In this document: piece by piece, positions 17,375 through 25,436 of the stretch
How the letters are laid out: each line of letters starts with the position of its first letter
How positions within the stretch are numbered: the first letter of the stretch is position 1
NCBI GenBank assembly: GCA_002494645.1
Contig: DACE01000003.1
Location: 1-49,332, forward strand
DNA length: 49,332 nucleotides
Direction of reading: 5' to 3'
Source of the DNA: Euryarchaeota archaeon UBA256
GTDB lineage: Archaea > Thermoplasmatota > Poseidoniia > Poseidoniales > Poseidoniaceae
Program-made: the position numbers and the translations under genes
Notes under the pieces: model-generated
Seen by the model: only the letters and a program-made list of their open reading frames with translations
What the model was told of the DNA's origin: nothing
Database searches by the model: none

Positions 17375-18205
17375 ATGGTCATGGCGAAGTTCAAAACCAA
17401 TCTGGAACTCAATCGAAAACCCGACGAAATGAGAGATATTGAGGTCACACTGGACTTCACGCCAAATGCCCTTGCATCCGTTCTCTACCGTCAGGGCAAC
17501 ACGGTTGTTCTGGCCTGTTGCACAAAGGAAGCAAAGTTACCACGGTGGTTCCCTCGTGACGCTACAAAGGGATGGGTTCACGCAGAATATTCTCTTTTGC
17601 CGGGTTCAACTGATTCTCGATTCCGTCGTGAACGCAACGGAGCAAAAGGTCGAACACAAGAGATTGAGCGGTTGATCGCTCGGTCGCTACGCGCTGCCGT
17701 TGACTTGGAAGCACTTGGGCCAGTTGCGCTCAACGTTGACTGTGACGTGCTCAATGCGGACGGAGGCACACGTTGTGCTTCCATCACAGCAGCCAACATC
17801 GCCCTACGCCTGGCAGTACGCCGTCTTATTGCATCGGGAGATTGCCTACCCGTCGATCTTCGCCCCACCTTCGAACAGCGCAAGGAAGGGTGGCAACCAC
17901 CTTCACTAAGCGAGGCAGAGCGGACGAATCATGAAAATGATGTCATCCCTCATGACTTAGCAGCAGTTTCCGTTGGACTCATTGATGGTGATGTGTACCT
18001 CGATTTGGATTATATCTTGGATTCAAATGCGGACGTTGACATGAATGTCATTAAGACCAGTGACGGGCGTTATGTTGAGATCCAAGGAACAGGAGAGGAA
18101 TCCACCTTTTCGGCTGAGGAATTATCTGCCCTTCTCTCATCGGCGGACGGTGGAATGGAAACCTTGTTCCAGCACCAACAAAATACCCTCAGTGGAGCGG
18201 TTTAA
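17375..18205 (+). CDS. rph: Ribonuclease PH, bacterial type
   Basis: RNase PH is a phosphorolytic 3'-5' exoribonuclease that trims tRNA and other RNA 3' ends. The 276-residue protein shows GWVHAEYSLLPGST and GRTQEIERLIARSLRA followed by a conserved V-D-L, then VDCDVLNADGGTRCASI and a late DGRYVEIQGTGEE. These blocks match bacterial RNase PH and not archaeal exosome Rrp41, which has a different AEYSMAP-type block. The usual N-terminal RPDGR is replaced by LNRKPDEMRDI. An insertion near residues 160-185 (FEQRKEGWQPPSLSEAERTN) is unusual. ATG 17375 and ATG 17381 are both possible starts. Confidence 0.86.
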   Translation: MVMAKFKTNLELNRKPDEMRDIEVTLDFTPNALASVLYRQGNTVVLACCTKEAKLPRWFPRDATKGWVHAEYSLLPGSTDSRFRRERNGAKGRTQEIERLIARSLRAAVDLEALGPVALNVDCDVLNADGGTRCASITAANIALRLAVRRLIASGDCLPVDLRPTFEQRKEGWQPPSLSEAERTNHENDVIPHDLAAVSVGLIDGDVYLDLDYILDSNADVDMNVIKTSDGRYVEIQGTGEESTFSAEELSALLSSADGGMETLFQHQQNTLSGAV

Positions 18206-18252
18206 TTCTTCGCATCATCAGTACCTCTGCCTTCAACATCTCATCGGAAGCC

Positions 18253-18260
18253 TTGATATG
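18253..18260 (+). promoter_or_regulatory. TATA-like box upstream of tRNA-Phe
   Basis: TTGATATG is centred about 29 bp before the first base of tRNA-Phe, the distance expected for an archaeal TATA box. It directly abuts a 19-bp sequence that recurs at 19132-19150. Confidence 0.45.
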
Positions 18261-18285
18261 GCGAGGGCACTCGCAAAGCCAACAC

Positions 18286-18361
18286 GGGTTAGTAGCTTAG
18301 TTGGGAGAGCGCGGCACTGAAGATGCCGAGGTCGCTGGTTCAAGTCCGGCCTAACCCACCA
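18286..18361 (+). tRNA. tRNA-Phe (anticodon GAA)
   Basis: The acceptor stem GGGTTAG pairs with CTAACCC, followed by discriminator A and an encoded CCA at 18359-18361. The anticodon stem CGGCA/TGCCG holds the loop CTGAAGA with anticodon GAA. The D-arm AGCTTAGTTGGGAGAGC and T-arm GGTTCAAGTCC are canonical. No intron is seen. Confidence 0.95.
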
Positions 18362-18493
18362 ACAACATCCTTCGCACGAAGGTTTGTGCATTGGTTGAGG
18401 GTTGATTTAGATTCTATAGAAGAGGGCGTGAGTGAGGCACCTTCATCGTAACGAAGAAAAGGGTTCTTGAGGAAGTTATACTTTGCAAGCAAC

Positions 18494-20614
18494 ATGGGCA
18501 AAGAGGGTGGAGACCAACCCTCGGGCAATGAGGCTCATGAAGAGCATTCTCGTGCCAAGGACAAGGAGGCCAAAGAACTCCAAGAAATTCGGCAACGCCG
18601 CCAAGGTGGAGGGCGTATGTTTCTCTCGAATATTGAGGATTTCGTCCTAATGGGGGGTATTGTTTACGGTCTCCTTTTTGCACTGCTCCTGTTCTCAATG
18701 TCATCGGGGGTTCTTGGCAATTCTACCGCTCTCGACCATACTGCTTCAACCACATTCCTTGATATTGGAGATGAGTGCGAACAAATTACTGATGAACCCT
18801 GGCTCAATATATTCCCTGATCCGGACAAAGAATTGTTTTCAATCGCAGGACATAACCTCCCCAACGGTGTTGCATTCTTGAATTACTCTTACTTTTCAAT
18901 TGACGGTGAAACCAAATCCACTGTAACAGAAGCGTACGGTAGCAACGAAACGACCCGAACAATCGAAGAATCAACCAACAACTCCGGACGGGCATATTTC
19001 CGAGCACCTTATTCCGAACTCGCTGAGGGGCACTATGAGTTGAAGTTCCGAATTGATGTTTACGAAGAAGTCAATCGCTCGTCCCAGCGAATCATCGGAC
19101 CGCTTAGCCAAACACTGAGCTTCGAGCACAGCATCTCATCGGAAGCCTTGGCCTTCCTTCCCTTTGTAGACGACAGTGAGCATTCAGAAGTTCGCATTGA
19201 GGATGCAGGTCCACGGTCGTGCTGGTCGGTACAGGATTTAGGCGATTGGGGATACCTTCTGATGGGGGCGGAAATCGGAGGCGGGCGTGAAACTGCCATG
19301 CTCACAGGCGGTGCTGCAGGCATTCCTGCTTGGTGGATGGCCTTCATCTCACTTTCATTGTCGATCATCACGCTCTTGATTATCTACCCCGTGATGTACA
19401 AGGTCTACCACCAAGATACTGACGACATCCTCTCCCGTAGCCACATCGTTCGCCTCGTTGAGGACACGGTTGAAACGATTGCTGAAGGCTTGAACATCGA
19501 TGTTGACCAAGAGCTGTTCAAAACAGAAGTGCGTGAACTCTCTATCGACATCATGGTTGCCTACAAAAATACGGAAAGTACGCTTTCAGATTCAAAGGAA
19601 GTTCGCTCAGAAATCCTTCGGCAACTGCTTGAAGAGTTCGCTATTTTTCGTGTTTTCAAGCCTGTACAACTCAATACAAGAGTCATCGGTGTCGGCCAAG
19701 TCATCGACTTTGATTCGGGCGTTGGAATTGGAACGAGAGAAGCAGATGCCATGGATGTTGAAACCGAAAAACAAGATTACTCCTCCTTCTTCTCAGAACT
19801 TCATTCCCTCTCCCGAATTGAGGATGATGTGCGTGACAGTTTGGACTTGTTCTTTACCCGCCGTAACGATGTTGAGATGAAGGGCGCCGTCGTTACCAGT
19901 GATGACAGAGTCGTTTTTGTCTCGGTTATTTATCGGCCAACGCAACGCTTTGCCTTTTTCAGATTCAACAAAACGTCCACCCAAATCAAGGATGAATTGT
20001 TTCGATTCATTCACGAGCGAAACGAAGAGTTGTTGGGCTCTCAGGAATTGATTGTCAAGACACGAAATGAAGTTTCAACCCTCGCTGACCGGTCTGGTGC
20101 GGGTCGTGTTGAACGCCAATCCACAACCGATGATGAGCGAATCGTTGCCGTTGCAAAGCAAGACGGTTTGGGCGGACGTATGCTCCAAACAAAATTCCTA
20201 GGAGATACCCTTTCCACGGTTGAATACATGGCCAATGAGAAGCGTGAAATGATCAACAAATGGGGCTTCTGGGGCCTCATTTTCTTCGTATGGATTCCGT
20301 TTATGGCATCTGGTGTCCTCGTCGGTGCCATGCTCGGCCTGCTTTCTCGAATGCAGTTCATGCGTGTTCTCCTTGCAACTCTCATCGGCGGTTCAATCGC
20401 CTCAATCACATGGGCCTATACTGCTGAAGGCATTGTGAAGTTCATGCACCAGTACAAACTTGAGGTCTTTATTCCCATGATCATCGGTGTATTCATCCTG
20501 ATGGCTGTTCTACACATTCGTTCGACGAAAATGCGCCGTCAAACCGAATTGTTTGAAGATACACTCCTCGACAATTTTCATGCCGACGTTCTTGCCAAAT
20601 ACGGCGACCAATAG
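18494..20614 (+). CDS. Large multi-pass membrane protein, unknown function
   Basis: A 706-residue membrane protein I cannot name. It has a charged cytoplasmic N-terminus rich in Glu/Lys/Arg, a membrane helix at about residues 50-73 and an outside domain of about 200 residues with Cys pairs and several N-x-S/T sites. A second helix follows at about 276-303, then a cytoplasmic region of about 290 residues. The C-terminal hydrophobic block (KWGFWGLIFFVWIPF...MRVLLATLIGGSIAS) recalls the small multidrug-export/COG2426 family. I prefer ATG 18494 over the in-frame TTG at 18467. mogA begins 9 bp downstream. Confidence 0.72.
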   Translation: MGKEGGDQPSGNEAHEEHSRAKDKEAKELQEIRQRRQGGGRMFLSNIEDFVLMGGIVYGLLFALLLFSMSSGVLGNSTALDHTASTTFLDIGDECEQITDEPWLNIFPDPDKELFSIAGHNLPNGVAFLNYSYFSIDGETKSTVTEAYGSNETTRTIEESTNNSGRAYFRAPYSELAEGHYELKFRIDVYEEVNRSSQRIIGPLSQTLSFEHSISSEALAFLPFVDDSEHSEVRIEDAGPRSCWSVQDLGDWGYLLMGAEIGGGRETAMLTGGAAGIPAWWMAFISLSLSIITLLIIYPVMYKVYHQDTDDILSRSHIVRLVEDTVETIAEGLNIDVDQELFKTEVRELSIDIMVAYKNTESTLSDSKEVRSEILRQLLEEFAIFRVFKPVQLNTRVIGVGQVIDFDSGVGIGTREADAMDVETEKQDYSSFFSELHSLSRIEDDVRDSLDLFFTRRNDVEMKGAVVTSDDRVVFVSVIYRPTQRFAFFRFNKTSTQIKDELFRFIHERNEELLGSQELIVKTRNEVSTLADRSGAGRVERQSTTDDERIVAVAKQDGLGGRMLQTKFLGDTLSTVEYMANEKREMINKWGFWGLIFFVWIPFMASGVLVGAMLGLLSRMQFMRVLLATLIGGSIASITWAYTAEGIVKFMHQYKLEVFIPMIIGVFILMAVLHIRSTKMRRQTELFEDTLLDNFHADVLAKYGDQ

Positions 20615-20622
20615 GTGATGTT

Positions 20623-21207
20623 GTGGAGGAGAGTACGACCTTTGATGGTCAGCCAGGCCATGTTGGTGAACCCATCAAACTCGGTGTAGTCACCGTCAGT
20701 GACCGAGCCAGTTCCGGTCACTATGAGGATGAAGGTGGCCCGGCCATTCTTGGTTTCTTTGAGGCAGCCATAGCCAGTCCTTGGCAAGCCCATTACCGGT
20801 GCGTTCCCGATGAGATGGACGACATTGAGGCTGCGTTGCGAGAACTGGTTGACGATTACGGATGCTCTGTTGTGGTCACAACGGGAGGGACCGGTCCAGC
20901 GCTTCGTGATATTACTCCGGAGGCCACTGAGCGCGTCTGTGACCGATTGCTACCTGGGTTTGGAGAACAAATGCGAGCCATATCATTGGCCTTTGTCCCG
21001 ACTGCAATTCTTTCCCGTCAAGTTGGGGGACTCAGAGGTGAGAGTTTAATTTTCAATCTACCTGGCCGGCCGAAGGCCATTCGAGAGACCATTGATGAAA
21101 TTTGGAAGGCCGTCCCCTACTGCATTGACCTCACGGGTGGACCTTACATGGACATGCGAGATGATGTCTGTCGTGCCTTTCGGCCAAAATCTGCCGCACG
21201 CCGATGA
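20623..21207 (+). CDS. mogA: Molybdopterin adenylyltransferase, MogA/MoaB type
   Basis: It activates molybdopterin by adenylation before molybdenum insertion. The 194-residue protein starts at GTG 20623, 9 bp after the membrane protein stop. It opens with KLGVVTVSDRASSGHYEDEGG (core VTVSDRASSG) and carries the MPT-binding motif TTGGTGPALRDITPEAT, RISLAFVP-like AISLAFVPTAILSRQ, and FNLPGRPKAI. These fit MogA better than eukaryotic gephyrin fusions. No other molybdenum cofactor gene lies nearby in this window. Confidence 0.9.
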   Translation: MEESTTFDGQPGHVGEPIKLGVVTVSDRASSGHYEDEGGPAILGFFEAAIASPWQAHYRCVPDEMDDIEAALRELVDDYGCSVVVTTGGTGPALRDITPEATERVCDRLLPGFGEQMRAISLAFVPTAILSRQVGGLRGESLIFNLPGRPKAIRETIDEIWKAVPYCIDLTGGPYMDMRDDVCRAFRPKSAARR

Positions 21208-21266
21208 ACTCGTCATCATCATATTCATGTGCTGACTTTTGTTGCTTCGGTTTGGAGAAGAAAATA

Positions 21267-22676
21267 ATGAAGGGCAACATCCTCATTCGCGGCGCTACAA
21301 TGACATTACCAACACAAACTGTCCTCGGAGATTTACGCGTTAGGGACGGTATCATTCACTCCATCGCCGTTGAAGGAACATTAGAACCACTCGAGGATGA
21401 ACTCTTCATCGATGCCGAAGGACTGCACCTCATGCCGGGAATGATTGACCCTCAATGCCATTTCCGCGATCCAGGGCAACCGGAGAAGGAAGACTTGGGA
21501 TCTGGCTCAGCGGCTGCTGTAAGCGGTGGCATCACTTCTTTTCTTGACATGCCGAATAACAAACCCTCCATCACAAATTTAGCGGGCATGCAAATGAAAT
21601 TGGATACTGCTGCGGCAAAATGTGTCAACAATTATGGATTTTTCATTGGCGCCACGCCAACAAACGTCACTGACCTCCAAGAAGCAGTAGGTACGCCAGA
21701 AGAGGCCATCAGCATTCCAGGGATTTGCGGAATCAAAGTCTTCATGGGCTCTTCAACAGGGACACTTCTGGTTAACGAGCGTGAGGCCTTGAACGAGATT
21801 TTTTCAAAAACTGGTGGCCTCATTGCCGTTCATGCTGAGGATGAAAAACGACTGATTGAGCGATATGAAACCTACAAATCACGAACGGATATGGCTGCGC
21901 ACGCTCAGTGGCGAGATGATGTCACAGCCCTCTTGGCGACGCAACTCGCAGTGGAACTCGCTCAAGAGCACGGACACCGCCTTCACGTTCTGCATCTTAC
22001 CAGCGGGATTGAGGCCGAATGGCTCAATGGCATTACATCGCTTCCATCACAAAGTGATGATGATAAAGCCATCATCACGACTGAAACTTTGCCTCAGCAC
22101 CTCACCTTTGACGAGACTGACGTCGAGCGTGAAGGGACTCGCTTGAAAATGAACCCACCGATTCGCTACGCCAAGGACAAAGAGCAACTTTGGGATGAAC
22201 TGAAAGCCGGAACAATTCAATGCATTGCAACCGACCACGCACCTCATACCCTCGATGCAAAAGCGCTTGGGTTCCCTGATGCCCCTAGTGGTATGCCAGG
22301 TGTTGAGACATCCCTTGCAGTGATGCTTACTCATGCAAAGGACGGCCAATGCTCCATCGAAGACGTGGTTCAATGGATGTCAACCAACGTTGCAGACTGC
22401 TACAACATGGTCGGAAAAGGAAGATTGGAAGAAGGAGCCGACGGTGACCTCGTCCTGGTTGACATGAACAAGGAAGTTGTTGTTGATGACGAGCTGACCT
22501 GGACCAGAGTTGGATGGAGTCCGTTTCGAGGCCGCCCGTTGGTCGGATGGGCCCAAATCACCATCGTTGCAGGAACGCCTGTCTTTGAGCGTACGGAAGA
22601 AACCGGTCAGAAAGGAGCACTTCTCGTAGAGGCTGGCGGTGCAGGGACTCCTATCGTGATGACGCCTTGGCGTTAA
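21267..22676 (+). CDS. pyrC: Dihydroorotase, Bacteroidetes-like form
   Basis: It cyclises carbamoyl aspartate to dihydroorotate in pyrimidine synthesis. The frame opens at 21204, but ATG 21267 with GGAGAAG upstream gives the expected N-terminus MKGNILIRGA. The 469-residue amidohydrolase has PGMIDPQCHFRDPG, LDMPNNKPS, GIKVFMGSSTG, HLTSG and ATDHAPHT. In most dihydroorotases the first metal motif is HxH; here it reads Q63-C-H65, so the first His is Gln. A Gln at this place and the KVFMGSSTG block recall Bacteroidetes dihydroorotases, which suggests transfer. A generic cyclic amidohydrolase is the alternative. Confidence 0.82.
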   Translation: MKGNILIRGATMTLPTQTVLGDLRVRDGIIHSIAVEGTLEPLEDELFIDAEGLHLMPGMIDPQCHFRDPGQPEKEDLGSGSAAAVSGGITSFLDMPNNKPSITNLAGMQMKLDTAAAKCVNNYGFFIGATPTNVTDLQEAVGTPEEAISIPGICGIKVFMGSSTGTLLVNEREALNEIFSKTGGLIAVHAEDEKRLIERYETYKSRTDMAAHAQWRDDVTALLATQLAVELAQEHGHRLHVLHLTSGIEAEWLNGITSLPSQSDDDKAIITTETLPQHLTFDETDVEREGTRLKMNPPIRYAKDKEQLWDELKAGTIQCIATDHAPHTLDAKALGFPDAPSGMPGVETSLAVMLTHAKDGQCSIEDVVQWMSTNVADCYNMVGKGRLEEGADGDLVLVDMNKEVVVDDELTWTRVGWSPFRGRPLVGWAQITIVAGTPVFERTEETGQKGALLVEAGGAGTPIVMTPWR

Positions 22677-22679
22677 GAA

Positions 22680-24176
22680 TCAAGCCAAATGATAGAGAAG
22701 GCTGTATTTTCGCTCGACGTAGCGCAAGAAAGGTTCAGGACTTGGGGCACTGCCCGTAGCGTCAGTAATGAGTTCTGCAGGCGTGACCTGACTACCTCGT
22801 TGATGGATTCGAGGGCGTAACCATTCCAGCATGGGTGACCAGTCTCCAGTCTCAATCAGATCGTCGATGCTACCAAATTCTTCGCCCATCGCCTCCAAAA
22901 GTTGGGCAGCGTAGAGATTGCCGAGGGTATAGGTCGGAAAATACCCAAAGGCACCCATCGACCAATGGATGTCCTGTAGGCATCCAAGCCGGTCTTCTGG
23001 TACATCAAGGCCAAACCATTCTTTGAACATGGCATTCCACGCCGATGGTAAATCGTCCACGCTCAATTCACCATTGAACAGTTGTTTCTCGATTTCATAG
23101 CGTATCATCACATGTAAGTTGTAGGTGACTTCATCTGCTTCAACCCGAATAAACCCTTTTTCGACTCGATTAGCAATTTGGTTGAGGGTGTGCTCATCCC
23201 AATCGGGTGCATCGGGAAAGGCTTGCTTAAACCAAGGTAGAGCCACTTTCCAAAACGAGGGTGTTCGGCCGATTTGATTTTCCCAGAATCGACTTTGAGA
23301 TTCATGAACACCAAGGGAAACTGCAGCCCCCCGTGGCGTGTAGCGATGTTCTTGATCCAATCCCTGTTCGTAGAGTGCGTGCCCAGTTTCATGCATCACA
23401 GCATAGAGGCAGGAGAAGGGGTCTTTGTCATCAAAGCGAGTTGTGAAGCGAGTATCACCTGGCCAAAGGCCCGCTGAAAAGGGGTGCGTTGAAGCATCCA
23501 TTCGACCTGCTTCAAAATCGAAGCCCATTGCAGCAGATACATTATGGCAGAATGCTTTCTGCGAGTCGATGGGAAAACGCATATCTGCAGGTAATGTGGG
23601 TTCTTCTTGCCGAGTTTGTGCGGCAGTAATGGATTGGAGGAGGGGCACCAGTCTGGCTTTCAATCCTGCGAAAAGCGGATCGTAATCTGAAACTTTCATG
23701 CTCACTTCGTATTCGTCCAGCAACACATCGTAGGGCGTGGTTTCAACACCGAGATAGTCAATTTTTTGGCGTGTGAGGCTGATGAGGTGCTCAAGCGCTG
23801 GTTTGAAGGCTTGGAAGTCGGATTGCTCTCGTGCTTGTTGCCACGCTACCAAGGCCTCAGAACGTGCTTGAGCAAATGATTCAACAAAGGATTGAGGTAG
23901 GCAAATGGCTTGTTGGTGGCTGCGTTTCATTTCTCGTAGGTTGGCTTTTTGGTCGCCGTCCAAATCTATAGAAGAAAGTGCAGTGATTAATTCCCCCAGC
24001 CTCGGGTCAACAAGTCTTTGATGCCGTTGTCCTGCAAGCCAAGCCATCATTTCTCCCCTTGATGCAGCCCCCTTAACAGGCATGAGTACCTCTTGGTCCC
24101 ATCCCAAATGGCCTTGTAGAGCACTGAGTCTGTGGATGTCTTTTACTCGGTTCAAAAACTCGTCATAGAGGTCCAT
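22680..24176 (-). CDS. Carboxypeptidase Taq-type metallopeptidase, family M32
   Basis: A cytosolic zinc carboxypeptidase that removes C-terminal residues from peptides. The 498-residue protein has the family zinc site HETGH in VMHETGHALYEQG near residue 260. Also present are GWDQEVLMP near the N-terminus and the late block QDIHWSMGAFGYFPTYTLGN with the conserved WSxGxxGYFPxYxLG pattern. Length matches the roughly 500-residue family. ATG 24176 (MDLYDEFLNRV) is preferred over an upstream in-frame TTG at 24230. It ends 3 bp from the convergent pyrC stop. Confidence 0.92.
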   Translation of the reverse strand: MDLYDEFLNRVKDIHRLSALQGHLGWDQEVLMPVKGAASRGEMMAWLAGQRHQRLVDPRLGELITALSSIDLDGDQKANLREMKRSHQQAICLPQSFVESFAQARSEALVAWQQAREQSDFQAFKPALEHLISLTRQKIDYLGVETTPYDVLLDEYEVSMKVSDYDPLFAGLKARLVPLLQSITAAQTRQEEPTLPADMRFPIDSQKAFCHNVSAAMGFDFEAGRMDASTHPFSAGLWPGDTRFTTRFDDKDPFSCLYAVMHETGHALYEQGLDQEHRYTPRGAAVSLGVHESQSRFWENQIGRTPSFWKVALPWFKQAFPDAPDWDEHTLNQIANRVEKGFIRVEADEVTYNLHVMIRYEIEKQLFNGELSVDDLPSAWNAMFKEWFGLDVPEDRLGCLQDIHWSMGAFGYFPTYTLGNLYAAQLLEAMGEEFGSIDDLIETGDWSPMLEWLRPRIHQRGSQVTPAELITDATGSAPSPEPFLRYVERKYSLLYHLA

Positions 24177-24293
24177 GAAATCAACACAGAGGGGTTCTTC
24201 TTGAACACTCCCCTTCCTTTGAATGCCCAAAAGGCATCAAAAAAATACACTGTAGAAGCACACATTGAAGAAGAGTTGTGAACTACACTTACC

Positions 24294-25436
24294 ATGGCCT
24301 CACCCTTCCGCCGAAAAGGAAAAGGGGAGGATGGTGAGGGGCCAATCGATGTCGACATCGCAGACCTCATTGACGCTGAAGAAGGCGTCCCTGAACCGAT
24401 TCTGGCTGAGGAAGTCGTCGATGAAACGACCACAAATGAAGCATCTGAAGATGTTGACCTCATGGCCAAAAGTGCGCGAACCGTCATCGACACCTGCATG
24501 GACCTCAGGCGTGGTGAGAACATTTTGGTGGTCTGTGACCCGACCACAACCGACATCGGACAGGCACTTCACGATGCCGCAAGCATTCGTTCAGACCGTG
24601 TTCTCCTCATCGTCATGCCAAAAGGTCGACACCATGGGGAAGAACCTCCCGCACCTGTGGTAAACTTGATGCGGCAACAGCAGGTCGTCATTGCACCGAC
24701 ACGCTATTCGTTGACACACACACGAGCCGTCCGCCAAGCCATCAAAGACGGAGCCAGAGTTGCAACCATGCCTGGGATGAGCAATGAGATGTTCACCCAA
24801 GGTGGAATGTCTGCTGATTTCACTGCCATCAAAAAGAAGATGGGGGAAATGGCCCCTGTGATGCGGCGCAAGCGAATTGTTAATGTCAAATCAAACAGCG
24901 GCACGAACGTCACCTTTGAAGTCAACTGGCGTGAATGGAAACTTGACGATAACGGCATCTGTAACCGACCGAGGATGCTGACCAACTTACCAGCGGGGAA
25001 AATCTTCACGCTCCCTCGAGAAGGTACGATGAACGGAACGATTGTGATCGATGGTTCCTGGGATTCAGCGCTTGTCGATGAACCCGTTGTATTGCACATT
25101 GAGGACGGTTTGGTCGTGGACGTCAAAGGAGGTACTGCTGCTGCACAAATACGCCAAGCCTTTGGGGAAGCTGCCAAGCGACTGCGTAGCAAGGAACAAG
25201 AAAACGTCTGGACTGTGGCTGAATTTGGGTTTGGAATGAATCCTAATGCTCGCCTTATGGGGAATGTTTTGGAAGATGAAAAACGCCTCGGTACTGCTTA
25301 CTTTTCGCTTGGCGACAATACACGTCTGGGCGGTACTGCCGCAGTTGGAATTCACATATCAGGCGTTCTTGAAACGCCGAGTATTTGGCTGGACGAGACT
25401 CCAATTGTCGAAGATGGAACCTTCCTGATCGATTGA
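24294..25436 (+). CDS. Aminopeptidase, M29/AmpS-like
   Basis: A 380-residue protein. After an acidic N-terminal extension of about 55 residues comes a body matching the M29 leucyl aminopeptidase family (COG2309). It has GENILVVCDPTTTDIG, LPAGKIFTLPREGTMNGTIVIDGS, FGFGMNPNARLMGN, LEDEKRLGTAYFSLGDN and a final H-x-SGVLETPSIWLD block. The conserved Glu, His and Asp of the last blocks are candidate metal ligands. The acidic extension is unusual and probably flexible. It is divergent from the M32 gene, so two peptidases share a 117-bp promoter region, fitting a peptide-degrading lifestyle. Confidence 0.83.
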   Translation: MASPFRRKGKGEDGEGPIDVDIADLIDAEEGVPEPILAEEVVDETTTNEASEDVDLMAKSARTVIDTCMDLRRGENILVVCDPTTTDIGQALHDAASIRSDRVLLIVMPKGRHHGEEPPAPVVNLMRQQQVVIAPTRYSLTHTRAVRQAIKDGARVATMPGMSNEMFTQGGMSADFTAIKKKMGEMAPVMRRKRIVNVKSNSGTNVTFEVNWREWKLDDNGICNRPRMLTNLPAGKIFTLPREGTMNGTIVIDGSWDSALVDEPVVLHIEDGLVVDVKGGTAAAQIRQAFGEAAKRLRSKEQENVWTVAEFGFGMNPNARLMGNVLEDEKRLGTAYFSLGDNTRLGGTAAVGIHISGVLETPSIWLDETPIVEDGTFLID

